A DNA stretch of 64,000 bases, from contig CP000699.1 of the NCBI GenBank assembly GCA_000016765.1, forward strand, positions 682,001 to 746,000, read 5' to 3'. Shown one piece after another: positions 1 through 7,951 of this stretch. The translations under genes and the position numbers were made by a program. This stretch comes from Rhizorhabdus wittichii RW1. Its GTDB lineage: Bacteria > Pseudomonadota > Alphaproteobacteria > Sphingomonadales > Sphingomonadaceae. The notes beneath the pieces were generated by a model. The model was not told the origin of the DNA. It was given only the letters and a program-made list of their open reading frames with translations, and did not search any database. How positions within the stretch are numbered: the first letter of the stretch is position 1; each line of letters starts with the position of its first letter.

Positions 1-1125
1 GAGCTGCGCATCACCCTCAACCGCCGCGAGCAGTTCGCGCTCGAAAAGGTGCTGATCGACGAGCTGCTCGGCCTGGGGCCGCTCGAGGAGCTGCTGAGCG
101 ACCCGTTGATCACCGACATCATGGTCAACGGCCCCGAGCAGACCTATGTCGAGCGCAAGGGCAAGCTCGAGCTCGCCAAGGTCACCTTCCGCGACGAGGA
201 GCATCTGTTCCAGATCGCCCAGCGCATCGTCTCCAAGGTCGGCCGCCGGGTCGACCAGACCACGCCGCTGGCCGACGCGCGCCTGACCGACGGCAGCCGC
301 GTCAACGTCATCGTCCCGCCGCTGTCGCTGCGCGGCACGGCGATCTCGATCCGCAAATTCTCGTCCAAGCCGATCACGCTCGACATGATGGCGCGCAGCG
401 GATCGATGAGCGAGCAGATGGCGACGATGCTCAAGATCGCCGGGGCGAGCCGCTTCAACATCGTCATCTCGGGCGGCACCGGATCGGGCAAGACGACGAT
501 GCTCAACGCGCTGTCGAAGATGATCGACCCGGGCGAGCGCGTCGTCACCATCGAGGACGCGGCCGAGCTCCGGCTGCAGCAGCCGCACTGGCTGCCGCTC
601 GAGACGCGGCCCGCCAATCTGGAAGGCCAGGGCGCGATCACGATCCGCGACCTCGTCGTCAACGCGCTGCGCATGCGGCCCGACCGCATCATCCTGGGCG
701 AGATTCGCGGGCCGGAATGTTTCGACATGCTGGCCGCGATGAACACCGGTCATGACGGATCGATGTGCACCCTCCACTCCAACAGCCCGCGCGAGGCGCT
801 GGCGCGCATGGAGAACATGGTGATGATGTCGGACATCAAGGTGCCCAAGGAGGCGATCTCGAAGCAGATCGCCGACTCGGTCGACCTGATCGTCCAAGTC
901 AAGCGCCTGCGCGACGGATCGCGCCGCGTCACCAGCATCACCGAGGTGCTGGGCATGGAAGGTCCGGTGATCATCACCCAGGAACTGTTCAAGTTCGAAT
1001 ATCATGCCGAGGATTCGGAAGGCCGGATCATCGGCGAATTCGCGACCTCGGGCCTGCGACCCTACACGATCGAGAAAGCGCGCCAGTTCGGCTTCGATCA
1101 GCCGCTGCTCGAAGCCTGCCTCTGA
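1..1125 (+). CDS. cpaF: CpaF-family secretion/pilus ATPase, 5' end outside window
   Basis: Hexameric ATPase that powers assembly of Flp/Tad pili at the inner membrane (type II/IV secretion ATPase superfamily). The frame is open from base 1 with no stop, so the visible 374 codons are the C-terminal part of a protein that usually has about 450-500 residues. Visible motifs are the Walker A loop GGTGSGKTT near base 472, an Asp/Glu-rich box (VTIEDAAEL), the Walker B-like segment IILGEIRG near base 690, and the His-box region HDGSMCTLHSNSP. The protein ends at a TGA. The upstream part of a tad/cpa cluster would lie before this window; nothing downstream here belongs to it, so cpaF appears to end its cluster or be separate from it. 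Confidence 0.95.
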   Translation, partial: ELRITLNRREQFALEKVLIDELLGLGPLEELLSDPLITDIMVNGPEQTYVERKGKLELAKVTFRDEEHLFQIAQRIVSKVGRRVDQTTPLADARLTDGSRVNVIVPPLSLRGTAISIRKFSSKPITLDMMARSGSMSEQMATMLKIAGASRFNIVISGGTGSGKTTMLNALSKMIDPGERVVTIEDAAELRLQQPHWLPLETRPANLEGQGAITIRDLVVNALRMRPDRIILGEIRGPECFDMLAAMNTGHDGSMCTLHSNSPREALARMENMVMMSDIKVPKEAISKQIADSVDLIVQVKRLRDGSRRVTSITEVLGMEGPVIITQELFKFEYHAEDSEGRIIGEFATSGLRPYTIEKARQFGFDQPLLEACL

Positions 1126-1134
1126 AACTCCGCC

Positions 1135-1335
1135 CTATTTATCGCCGATCCACCATGCGGCGAACAACGCCGTCATGATCAGCGCGAGCACCGTGACCAG
1201 CGGCCAGGGGACCCATCCGGTCCGTCCCGCCTGGCGATCCGCCTCGCGCCGGCGGTGGCGGCGCCAGTCGGCCGCGACGGACAGCACCGCCAGCGCGACG
1301 AAGAGAAGGGTCGGCCAAGCATAATCCGATTGCAC
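1135..1335 (-). CDS. small two-helix membrane protein, unknown function
   Basis: 66-residue protein with two hydrophobic segments (about residues 8-22, WPTLLFVALAVLSV, and 43-62, WPLVTVLALIMTALFAAWW) separated by a highly basic loop (WRRHRRREADRQAGR). This predicts a small inner-membrane hairpin protein. It lies convergent to cpaF with only 9 bases between the stops. It starts back to back with the methyltransferase gene, so the two may share a promoter region around 1336-1388. No family recognised. It is supported by the coherent hydrophobic pattern and by a lack of competing frames. Confidence 0.6.
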   Translation of the reverse strand: MQSDYAWPTLLFVALAVLSVAADWRRHRRREADRQAGRTGWVPWPLVTVLALIMTALFAAWWIGDK

Positions 1336-1388
1336 CTTTGCGCCGCTCCGTCTTCATTACGCCGATGTTCCATATCGGGAGACCACCG

Positions 1389-2192
1389 GTGCGTTACCCG
1401 CTTTATGCCGCCCTCGCCATCGCCCTGATCGCGCCCGCCGCCATCGCCCCCGCAGCATCGGCCAGCGCCGCCAAGGCCGACCCCGCCGTCGCCAAGGCGG
1501 TCGCCGACACCAGGCGCAGCGAGGCGAACCGCGCCCGCGACCAATATCGCCACCCGGCCGAGACGCTCGCCTTCTTCGACGTCCATCCGGGCCAGACGGT
1601 CGTCGAATTCTACCCCGGCGGCGGCTGGTACACCGAGATCCTGGCGCCAGTGCTGAAGGGCAATGGCAGCTATGTCGCGCTGGCCCCCGAGCGCGGGGTG
1701 GCGAGCACCACCGCGATGCTGGAGCGCAACAAGGACTGGTTCGGCCCGGTGACGATCGCGGCGTTCAGCCCGACCACGCCGTCGACGATCGCGCCCGGCA
1801 GCGCCGACCGCGTGCTGACCTTCCGCAACGTCCACAACCTGATCATGGCCGGCGACGCCGTCGCCGCGAAGGCCTTCGCCGACTTCTACGCCGCGCTGAA
1901 GCCGGGCGGCATCCTCGGCGTCGCCGACCATCGCCTGCCCGAGGACCAGGACAGCGCGCTGGAGAAGAAGAGCGGCTATATCAAGCGCTCGACGATTATC
2001 CGCCTGGCGACCGCCGCGGGCTTCAAGCTGGCCGGCGAATCGGAGGTCAACGCCAATCCGAAGGACACGCACGACCATCCGGAAGGCGTCTGGACGCTGC
2101 CGCCGACCTACAAGCTGGGCGATGTCGACAAGGCGAAATATGCGGCGATCGGCGAGAGCGACCGGCTGACGCTGAAATTCGTCAAGCCGTGA
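1389..2192 (+). CDS. exported class I SAM-dependent methyltransferase (COG4798-like)
   Basis: Predicted methyltransferase of the family annotated as 'predicted methyltransferase' COG4798, usually exported. I choose the GTG at 1389, preceded by GGGAGA at 1378-1383, because it places a clean signal peptide at the N terminus (RYPLYAALAIALIAPAAI...ASA). An in-frame ATG at 1338 would add 17 residues ahead of it. The SAM-binding loop appears as VVEFYPGGGWYTEIL, and a motif-IV-like segment as DRVLTFRNVHNLI. The C-terminal part carries the family segment HPEGVWTLPP. The natural substrate is not known for this family. About 267 residues, a normal length. Confidence 0.8.
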   Translation: MRYPLYAALAIALIAPAAIAPAASASAAKADPAVAKAVADTRRSEANRARDQYRHPAETLAFFDVHPGQTVVEFYPGGGWYTEILAPVLKGNGSYVALAPERGVASTTAMLERNKDWFGPVTIAAFSPTTPSTIAPGSADRVLTFRNVHNLIMAGDAVAAKAFADFYAALKPGGILGVADHRLPEDQDSALEKKSGYIKRSTIIRLATAAGFKLAGESEVNANPKDTHDHPEGVWTLPPTYKLGDVDKAKYAAIGESDRLTLKFVKP

Positions 2193-2212
2193 CGTCGATT
2201 CAGTCCTAAGCC

Positions 2213-2307
2213 GTCATCCCGGCGAAAGCCGGGATCTCACTTCTCTTCATCCTTCGCGCCCAGGACAGGCGAAAAGGCAGGGAGATCCCGGCTTTCGCAG
2301 GGATGAC
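2213..2307. repeat. inverted repeat pair, intergenic
   Basis: Two 26-base arms at 2213-2238 and 2282-2307 are inverted copies of each other with one mismatch (cggcgaaag against ctttcgcag). Each arm is itself partly self-complementary (tcccggc...gccggga). The pair can fold into a long stem over a 43-base spacer between the convergent methyltransferase and phaR genes. It probably acts as a transcription barrier and looks like a dispersed palindromic repeat of sphingomonads; copy number cannot be seen here. Confidence 0.7.
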
Positions 2308-2331
2308 CGCGGTCGGCTGACGCCGCCGCCG

Positions 2332-2892
2332 TCACTTGAGCTTGTTGATCTGCTCCTGCATCGCGGCGAGCTGGGCCTTGAGGGCCTCGACTTCGCTGCG
2401 CGGCGGGGTCTCGGCGGCGGGGGCGTCCTTGGCCGCGCCCTCGGGGCGCTGCGGCTTGAACGCGCTCGCGGCGGCCTCGAACATCTCCATGTTGCGCTTG
2501 GCCAGCTCGGCGAACGGGCCGCCGGCGAACGCGCCTTCCATCGCCTGGCGGAACTGGGTCTGGTTGCGGCGGAAGGCGTCCATCGACGCTTCGAGATATT
2601 GCGGCACCATCGACTGCATCGAATCGCCGTAGAGCGAGATGAGCTGGCGCAGGAAGCTCACCGGCAGCATGGTCTGGCCGCGGTTCTCCTCCTCCATGAT
2701 GATCTGGGTGAGGACGTTGTGGGTGATGTCCTCCTCGGTCTTGGCGTCGATCACCTTGAAATCGCGCCCCTCGCGCGTCATGGCGGCGAGATGGTCGAGG
2801 GTGATGTAGCTCGATGTTTCGGTATTATACAGCCGGCGATTGGCGTATTTCTTGATGATGACCGTACCCGAGCCGTCCGATGATTTCGCCAT
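2332..2892 (-). CDS. phaR: polyhydroxyalkanoate synthesis repressor PhaR
   Basis: DNA- and PHB-binding repressor that controls phasin and PHA genes according to granule load. The N-terminal PHB accumulation regulator DNA-binding domain is clear (IIKKYANRRLYNTETSSYI, residues about 12-30), followed by the conserved segment FKVIDAKTEEDITHNVLTQI and the PHB-binding region. A Glu/Gln/Lys-rich coiled-coil tail closes the protein (VEALKAQLAAMQEQINKLK). The start at 2892 (MAKSSDG) is chosen because the family begins just ahead of the KKYANRRLY motif; the 15 upstream residues in frame do not look conserved. It is divergent from the PhaC-like gene, with only 20 bases between the two start codons. Confidence 0.95.
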   Translation of the reverse strand: MAKSSDGSGTVIIKKYANRRLYNTETSSYITLDHLAAMTREGRDFKVIDAKTEEDITHNVLTQIIMEEENRGQTMLPVSFLRQLISLYGDSMQSMVPQYLEASMDAFRRNQTQFRQAMEGAFAGGPFAELAKRNMEMFEAAASAFKPQRPEGAAKDAPAAETPPRSEVEALKAQLAAMQEQINKLK

Positions 2893-2912
2893 GATTCCCC
2901 ACCTGCCGACCA

Positions 2913-3980
2913 ATGCTGATGACTGACATAGCATCAAATCTTTCCGCGCCGCAACACAGGCCGCGGCCCTTGCCTCTGTTCCTGGACATGCTGCGCAACG
3001 AAACCGCGGAAGATTCCGCGCGGATGCGAGCCGCGCTGGCGGGCCTGCGCGCCTATCAGAACGCCCCCCGCCCCCCGCGCCCGCCCGAGGCCGCGGTGGT
3101 CGGCCGGATCGGCCGGGTCACGCTGCGCGGCCATGGCGCGGAAGGGCCGCCGGTGCTGTTCGTGCCCTCGCTCATCAACGGCTCCGAAATCCTTGATCTC
3201 AGCACTGAAAATTCGATGATGCGCGGGCTGGCGGCGCGCGGGCTCAATCCGGTGCTGCTCGACTGGGGCGTTCCCGGCGCCGACGAGGCGGACGTCGACG
3301 TCGGCGGCCATGTCGAGCGCTATATCCTGCCGGCGCTCGACCTGCTCGGCCCCGACGCCGCGCTGGCCGGCTATTGCCTGGGCGGAACGATGAGCATCGC
3401 GGCGGCGATGCTGCGCCCGCCCAGGGCGCTCGCGCTGATCGCCGCACCATGGGATTTCGGCGGATTTTCTTCGCAGACGCGGAACGACCTGCTCGAACTC
3501 TGGCGCAGCGCGGAACCGGTGGCGAGCCGCTTCGGGCTGTTGCCGGCCGAGGTGCTGCAGCAGATATTCTGGCGGATCGATCCCTCCCGCACCATCGCCA
3601 AGTTCGAGCAATTCGCCGCCAAGGACGCCGCCAGCGCCGAGGGCCAGAACTATGTCGCGGTCGAGGACTGGGCCAATGACGGCCCCCCCCTGCCGCTCGC
3701 CGCCGGCCGCGAGCTGATGGAAGGCCTGATGTCGGGGAATGTCAGCGGCGCCGGCCGGTGGACCGTCGGCGGGCGCATCGTCGATCCCGCCGCGCTCTCC
3801 ATCCCGCTGCTCAACATCCTGTCGACCACCGACCGCATCACCCCCGCCGCGAGCGCCTGGCGGGGCGGCGAACGGATCGCGCTGGACGAAGGGCATGTCG
3901 GCATGGTGGTCGGGCGGCGCGCGCCGGGATCGCTGTGGAACCATCTCGCCACATGGCTTTCGCATCTGCGGAATAGCTGA
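2913..3980 (+). CDS. PHA synthase (PhaC)-like alpha/beta hydrolase
   Basis: 355-residue alpha/beta-hydrolase related to poly(3-hydroxyalkanoate) polymerases. The modified lipase box is GYCLGGT, with Cys155 as the expected nucleophile, as in PHA synthases. An Asp lies in LSTTDRITP (about residue 308) and the His in EGHVGMVVG (about residue 331), a form close to the PhaC histidine motif. The length fits class III PhaC (about 355 residues) rather than class I (about 590), but no PhaE partner is seen nearby. Its place between phaR and phaA supports a PHB role. The start is uncertain (ATG at 2913 or 2919). It could also be a thioesterase or depolymerase of the same fold. Confidence 0.75.
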   Translation: MLMTDIASNLSAPQHRPRPLPLFLDMLRNETAEDSARMRAALAGLRAYQNAPRPPRPPEAAVVGRIGRVTLRGHGAEGPPVLFVPSLINGSEILDLSTENSMMRGLAARGLNPVLLDWGVPGADEADVDVGGHVERYILPALDLLGPDAALAGYCLGGTMSIAAAMLRPPRALALIAAPWDFGGFSSQTRNDLLELWRSAEPVASRFGLLPAEVLQQIFWRIDPSRTIAKFEQFAAKDAASAEGQNYVAVEDWANDGPPLPLAAGRELMEGLMSGNVSGAGRWTVGGRIVDPAALSIPLLNILSTTDRITPAASAWRGGERIALDEGHVGMVVGRRAPGSLWNHLATWLSHLRNS

Positions 3981-4070
3981 TAGTCCCCACGCCGGAAAAA
4001 ACCAGCGCGTGAGTCGATGAAATCGGCCTCTTGAGCCGTTCGCACACGCGAAACGAAGGCAGGAGCGACT

Positions 4071-5243
4071 ATGACTGACATCGTGATCACCGGCGCCAAG
4101 CGTACCCCCGTCGGCAGCTTCCTGGGCGCGTTCGCGACCACCCCGGCGCATGAGCTGGGCCGCGTGGCGATCGAGGCTGCGCTCGCCCAGGCGGGCGTCG
4201 CGGCGGCCGAGGTGCAGGAGGCCGTGCTCGGCCAGGTGCTGACCGCCGGCCAGGGCCAGAACCCGGCGCGCCAGGCCGCGATCAACGCGGGCATCCCCAA
4301 GGAGGCGACCGCTTTCGGCGTCAACCAGGTCTGCGGCTCCGGCCTGCGCGCCGTCGCCCTCGCCGCCCAGTCGATCCGCTGCGGCGACGCGCGGGTGGTG
4401 GTCGCCGGCGGCCAGGAGAGCATGTCGCTGTCGATGCACGCGCAGAATCTGCGCGGCGGCTTCAAGATGGGCAACGCCTCGCTGGTCGACACCATGATCC
4501 TCGACGGCCTGACCGACGCCTTCAACGGCTATCATATGGGCATCACCGCCGAGAATCTGGCGGAGAAGTACCAGATCGGCCGCGCCGAGCAGGACGCCTT
4601 CGCCGTCGCCAGCCAGAACAAGGCCGAAGCCGCGCAGGCCGCCGGCCGCTTCGACGACGAGATCGCCGCCGTCACCGTCAAGGGCCGCAAGGGCGACACC
4701 ATCGTGGCGCGCGACGAATATATCCGCGCCGGCGCGACGATCGAGGCGATGTCCGCGCTCAAGCCCGCCTTCAAGAAGGACGGCACCGTCACCGCCGCCA
4801 ACGCCAGCGGCATCAACGACGGTGGCGCCGCGCTGGTGCTGATGTCGGCGGAGGACGCCGCCAAGCGCAGCGCCCCCGTGCTCGGCCGGATCGCGAGCTG
4901 GGCGACCTGCGGCGTCGACCCGTCGATCATGGGAATCGGCCCGGCGCCGGCGTCGAAGCTGGCGCTCGAAAAGGCCGGCTGGACGATCGCCGACCTCGAC
5001 CTGATCGAAGCCAATGAGGCGTTCGCGGCGCAGGCTCTGGCGGTCGGCAAGGAGCTCGGCTGGAACGCCGACATCGTCAACGTCAATGGCGGCGCGATCG
5101 CGATCGGCCACCCGATCGGCGCCTCGGGCGCGCGCGTGTTGACCACGCTGATCTACGAAATGGCGAAGCGCGACGCGAAGAAGGGCCTCGTCACCCTGTG
5201 CATCGGCGGCGGCATGGGCATCGCCATGTGCATCGAACGCTGA
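4071..5243 (+). CDS. phaA: acetyl-CoA C-acetyltransferase (beta-ketothiolase)
   Basis: Biosynthetic thiolase of 390 residues, condensing two acetyl-CoA to acetoacetyl-CoA, the first step to PHB, or running in reverse in acyl degradation. All thiolase landmarks are present: the acyl-binding Cys in NQVCGSGLRAV (about residue 89), the NEAFAAQ box, the His in GGAIAIGHPIGASGARVL (about 348) and the second Cys in TLCIGGGMGIA (about 378). An RBS-like GGCAGGAG lies upstream at 4059-4066. Located 90 bases after the PhaC-like gene on the same strand and followed by a strong hairpin, so it probably ends a phaC-like/phaA transcript. Confidence 0.95.
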   Translation: MTDIVITGAKRTPVGSFLGAFATTPAHELGRVAIEAALAQAGVAAAEVQEAVLGQVLTAGQGQNPARQAAINAGIPKEATAFGVNQVCGSGLRAVALAAQSIRCGDARVVVAGGQESMSLSMHAQNLRGGFKMGNASLVDTMILDGLTDAFNGYHMGITAENLAEKYQIGRAEQDAFAVASQNKAEAAQAAGRFDDEIAAVTVKGRKGDTIVARDEYIRAGATIEAMSALKPAFKKDGTVTAANASGINDGGAALVLMSAEDAAKRSAPVLGRIASWATCGVDPSIMGIGPAPASKLALEKAGWTIADLDLIEANEAFAAQALAVGKELGWNADIVNVNGGAIAIGHPIGASGARVLTTLIYEMAKRDAKKGLVTLCIGGGMGIAMCIER

Positions 5244-5257
5244 TCGACACCGTCGCG

Positions 5258-5298
5258 CCCGCCTTTCCCGGCCTCGGGGAAGGCGGGCCGCGGCCTTT
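5258..5298 (+). terminator. intrinsic terminator after phaA
   Basis: A 12-base-pair stem (5258-5269 with 5276-5287, one G-U pair) around a 6-base loop lies 14 bases after the phaA stop. A short T run follows at 5295-5298. This is a rho-independent terminator form, although the T run is short. Confidence 0.7.
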
Positions 5299-5371
5299 TC
5301 GCTTCCCGTCTTAACTCCCCATAAACCGCCGAAAGGCTAATGGTCCCGCTGGATTCCAACAGGGGACGAGC

Positions 5372-5761
5372 ATGGCCGACATCGCCGGAGAGGCGCCGCC
5401 GCAACCGGGCAACCGCCTGCGCAAGCGCGACAGCCTGCTGCTGATGGGCACGATCAAGGCCGCCGGCGACTATGCCCGCGACACGCAGCCGATCCGCATC
5501 CGCAACCTGTCGTCGACCGGCCTGATGGCCGATTCGAAGGTCGAATATGACGTCGGCGCGCATGTCGAGATCGGCCTGCGCGGCATCGGCCTGGTCCAGG
5601 GCGAGATCGTCTGGGTCCGCAACGGGCGGATGGGGATCACCTTCGACGAGACGATCGATCCCAAGCGCGCGCGGCTACCCGTGACCGCCGGGTCGGACGA
5701 TCATCTCCGCAAGGTCATCGATATGGGAAGGGTCCGCAGGCCTGGATTGAGGATCGATTGA
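5372..5761 (+). CDS. PilZ-domain protein
   Basis: 129-residue single-domain PilZ protein, the family that binds cyclic di-GMP. The RxxxR-type basic stretch is present near the N terminus (RLRKRDSLL, about residues 13-21). The (D/N)xSxxG motif appears as NLSSTG (about residues 46-51). The remaining beta-barrel strands follow (GAHVEIGLRGIGLVQGEIVWV, GRMGITFDE). It probably acts as a cytoplasmic c-di-GMP receptor affecting motility, polysaccharide or pili. It stands alone between a terminator and a hairpin, so it is likely monocistronic. RBS ggggac is at 5361-5366. Confidence 0.85.
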   Translation: MADIAGEAPPQPGNRLRKRDSLLLMGTIKAAGDYARDTQPIRIRNLSSTGLMADSKVEYDVGAHVEIGLRGIGLVQGEIVWVRNGRMGITFDETIDPKRARLPVTAGSDDHLRKVIDMGRVRRPGLRID

Positions 5762-5771
5762 TCCTCAATCC
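5744..5771. terminator. perfect 12-bp hairpin between convergent genes
   Basis: A perfect 12-base-pair stem (5744-5755 with 5760-5771) with loop gatt overlaps the stop of the PilZ gene. It lies 12 bases before the 3' end of the opposing ydcH-like gene. Symmetric position between convergent genes suggests a two-way terminator, though no long T run is seen on either strand. Confidence 0.6.
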
Positions 5772-5782
5772 CCTGCGTGGCT

Positions 5783-5938
5783 TTAAAGGCGGGCAAGCGC
5801 CTCTTTAATTCGAAGCTTCTGCTTCTTCAGTTCGCTGATCAGCACCATGTCCGGTGCCGGCCTGCGGCTCTCCACGGCGATCCGGGCTTCGATCCCGGCG
5901 TGCTTGGCGAGCATTGCGGACGAATGGGTAGTCGACAT
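5783..5938 (-). CDS. YdcH/DUF465 family small protein
   Basis: 51-residue protein. Translation runs from the ATG at 5936-5938, preceded on the minus strand by AAAGGAGA, to the TAA at 5783-5785. The sequence matches the DUF465/YdcH pattern: a short N-terminal helix (AMLAKHAGIEARIAVESRR) and a C-terminal helix with the family signature LKKQKLRIKEALARL. The DUF465 family forms short helical hairpins of unknown role. It is divergent from a second member at 6158, so the two share the promoter region 5939-6157. Confidence 0.85.
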   Translation of the reverse strand: MSTTHSSAMLAKHAGIEARIAVESRRPAPDMVLISELKKQKLRIKEALARL

Positions 5939-6094
5939 CTAGACTGTCTCCTTTCACTCCGACTGGGCCGACCAATAGATCATGATTCGCCCCGTCTGTC
6001 TCGCCCAAAAAAAGCCTTGGACCGACACCGGGCACGATTGGCCGTTACCCGCGAGAAACAGCCCTTCACCTCCTCCGCTCGGCGGCTGACGGGG

Positions 6095-6124
6095 TTGAGC
6101 CGAAGCCCCCTGTGCCGCTAGAAT
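6095..6124 (+). promoter_or_regulatory. sigma70-like promoter for the second ydcH gene
   Basis: TTGAGC at 6095-6100 and TAGAAT at 6119-6124 are separated by 18 bases and lie 34 bases ahead of the TTG start at 6158. This is a fair match to -35 and -10 boxes; predicted only. Confidence 0.45.
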
Positions 6125-6157
6125 CGGCGCAGCATTGCAGGGCTTGGAGCGAGTCGG

Positions 6158-6355
6158 TTGGACAGCGAGGTCATTACGCGACGTATCCAGGTTCTCCGCC
6201 AGGAGCATGGCGATCTGGAAGCAGCGATCGAGGCGCTGCAGACGGCCCCCGCCGTCGACCAGCTCCAGCTCGCCCGAATCAAGAAGCGCAAGCTTCGGAT
6301 CAAGGACGAGATCTCCCAGCTCGAGGACCTGCTGATCCCGGATATCATCGCGTGA
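6158..6355 (+). CDS. YdcH/DUF465 family small protein (second copy)
   Basis: 65-residue protein starting with TTG at 6158. GGAG at 6146-6149 is a suitable RBS and no closer ATG exists. Heptad-like helices fit DUF465: VITRRIQVLRQEHGDLEAAIEAL, then the family signature IKKRKLRIKDEISQLEDLL. It shares the 'KLRIKD/E' core with the 51-residue gene at 5783-5938 and is transcribed away from it, so the pair looks like divergent paralogues. Function unknown; the family is widespread in Alphaproteobacteria. Confidence 0.85.
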   Translation: MDSEVITRRIQVLRQEHGDLEAAIEALQTAPAVDQLQLARIKKRKLRIKDEISQLEDLLIPDIIA

Positions 6356-6394
6356 TTTGATTTGGCCCTCGCCGGGCGCCGGGCATCCGCCCGG

Positions 6395-6539
6395 CTTGGC
6401 TATCCTCGCATAAGCTCGGGCGCGCGTTCGCGCTTGCGGAGCCTTGGCAGGCTCCGACGCAGAACTGATGCGATGGAACGGGATGCGAAGCGTCCCGCAA
6501 GGCCGAACGGCCGCCCGAGCTTATGCGAGGATAGCCAAG
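6395..6539. repeat. multi-hairpin palindromic element
   Basis: A perfect 28-base inverted repeat (6395-6422 with 6512-6539) closes a region that holds three further stem-loops. These are a 7-bp stem at 6437-6456 with loop ttggca, an imperfect stem at about 6480-6496, and ggccg-aa-cggcc at about 6501-6512. The whole folds as a cloverleaf-like cruciform. It lies between the 3' ends of the convergent ydcH and dksA genes and has no open frame of note. It resembles a non-autonomous repeat (REP/MITE type); copy number elsewhere is unknown. Confidence 0.7.
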
Positions 6540-6573
6540 GTCGCGGAGGCGACCGCCGGCGCTTGAGGCCCAA

Positions 6574-6602
6574 TAAAAAAGCCGGGCTCTATTCTTCCCG
6601 GC
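6574..6602 (-). terminator. intrinsic terminator of dksA
   Basis: On the minus strand, a 6-bp GC stem (6597-6602 with 6581-6586) around a 10-base loop is followed directly by a T run (A6575-6580 on the plus strand, broken once). The stem overlaps the dksA stop codon at 6589-6591. Classic rho-independent form. Confidence 0.85.
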
Positions 6603-7056
6603 TGACCTTCTCGTTGCGCTCGTGGCGCTCCTGGGCTTCGACCGTCATCGTCGCGATCGGGCGGGCTTCGAGGCGGCCCAGCGAGATCGGCTCGCCGGTC
6701 ACTTCGCAATAGCCATATTCGCCTTCCTCGATCCGGCGCAGCGCGGCGTCGATCTTGGAGATCAGCTTGCGCTGGCGATCGCGGGTCCGCAGTTCGATCG
6801 ACCAGTCCGTCTCGCTCGACGCGCGGTCGGTGAGGTCGGGCTCGCGCAGCGAATCGATCTGGAGCTGTTGCAGCGTTCCCGCCGACTCCTTGAGGATGGA
6901 GTCCTTCCAGAGGAGGAGCTTCGCCTTGAAATAGGCGAGCTGCCGATCGTTCATGAAGGGCTCGTCAGGCGAAGGCCTGTATCCGTCGTCCAGTTCCACC
7001 GTAGACACGTTCACCGGTTCCCGACCATCCATACGCCCACTCAGCGACGATGCCAT
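6589..7056 (-). CDS. dksA: RNA polymerase-binding transcription factor DksA
   Basis: Binds the secondary channel of RNA polymerase and, with ppGpp, resets rRNA and amino-acid promoters. 155 residues from the start at 7056 (MASSLSGRM); the frame stays open further upstream but without conserved sequence. The coiled-coil tip region and the C-terminal DksA/TraR domain are clear (EEGEYGYCEVTGEPISLGRLEARPIATMT in two parts). Only the first of the four zinc-finger cysteines of E. coli DksA is kept; the others are replaced (GYCEVTG, then TVEAQERHE). That is the usual alphaproteobacterial form, so activity is expected without a classical zinc site. Confidence 0.9.
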   Translation of the reverse strand: MASSLSGRMDGREPVNVSTVELDDGYRPSPDEPFMNDRQLAYFKAKLLLWKDSILKESAGTLQQLQIDSLREPDLTDRASSETDWSIELRTRDRQRKLISKIDAALRRIEEGEYGYCEVTGEPISLGRLEARPIATMTVEAQERHERNEKVSREE

Positions 7057-7208
7057 TCGACTCTCCGCTTTCGTCCGTCCACCCCTTGTCGGCCAATTGA
7101 CCTGACGCCATGGACGGCCCGCCGCGCCTATAGACAGCACAACGCCCGCACACAAGCCGACAGGCTGTGCGCGGGCGCAGATTTTTGGGGATTATCCGTG
7201 TGGTGGAC

Positions 7209-7757
7209 TCAGCCGGCCGGCGGCGTGGTCGACTTGACCGCGGCTTCGAGCTGGGCCTGGGTCATTCCGATCACCGGCCCGTTCGGCCCCTGGGCGATCG
7301 CATTCTTGGGCAGCTTGGCCTTGGCGTTCGGCGTGGCGATCGTCACCATGTCGCCCTCGACCGCCTCGATCGTGCCGACCGCGCCGCCGCTCTGGTCGGT
7401 GACGGCGACGCCGGGCGCCAGCGACGCCAGGAACTGCTCCTGCTGCTGTTGCGAGGCGCCCTTGGCGGCGGCCTCCAGCTCGTCCTTGGTCATGCCGATC
7501 AGCAGGCCCTTGTCGCTCTGGGCGAAGGCCGAGGTGGGAACGCTGGCCTTGATCGCGCCGGTGTCGATGACGGCGACGTCGCCGTTCACCGATGCGATGG
7601 TGCCGACGGCCCCGCCCTTCGCGTCCGAAACGCTCGCGCCCTGAGTCACGTTGACCTTCGCGGCGGCGGCCGGGGCGGCCTCCTGGGCAAAGGCCGGGCC
7701 GGCGGCGATCGTCATCAGGGCAGTGGCAAGAAAGGCAGCTCGCAAAGTCACATCCAT
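7209..7757 (-). CDS. secreted protein with two tandem repeats, PRC-barrel-like
   Basis: 182 residues with a signal peptide ([18 protein letters not shown], cleavage about residue 24). The mature part is an internal duplication: residues about 41-97 and 117-173 align along their length. Shared blocks are GGAVGTI, a beta-strand segment ending in an I-D-T or I-A-T turn, and a closing IGMT.....LEAA. A Gln-rich linker (QQQQEQ) joins them. The repeat pattern recalls small beta-barrel (PRC-like) units that bind ligands or other proteins in the periplasm, but no function can be assigned. Monocistronic, upstream of dksA on the same strand with a 152-base gap. Confidence 0.7.
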   Translation of the reverse strand: MDVTLRAAFLATALMTIAAGPAFAQEAAPAAAAKVNVTQGASVSDAKGGAVGTIASVNGDVAVIDTGAIKASVPTSAFAQSDKGLLIGMTKDELEAAAKGASQQQQEQFLASLAPGVAVTDQSGGAVGTIEAVEGDMVTIATPNAKAKLPKNAIAQGPNGPVIGMTQAQLEAAVKSTTPPAG

Positions 7758-7951
7758 ACTCCTCGCTATGGGTAAGGGGATTCCACCTATTGACGCCCGG
7801 ATGGAGCCGCCTGTTCCACCCTTTTTCGGTCAGCCGACCCGCTGGCGGGGCGAAACGACCTGATATCCCCGGCCCGCCTCGCCCCGATTCCGCCGCGCGC
7901 GGGTTCGCGCGGGCGGTTGCGCGCAACGGGCTTCGGCGCCATAGGCGGGCC

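Noticed and set aside
2934-5111. 725-codon minus-strand frame across the PhaC-like and phaA genes
   Set aside because: Crosses two well-supported genes on the other strand and has no recognisable domain.
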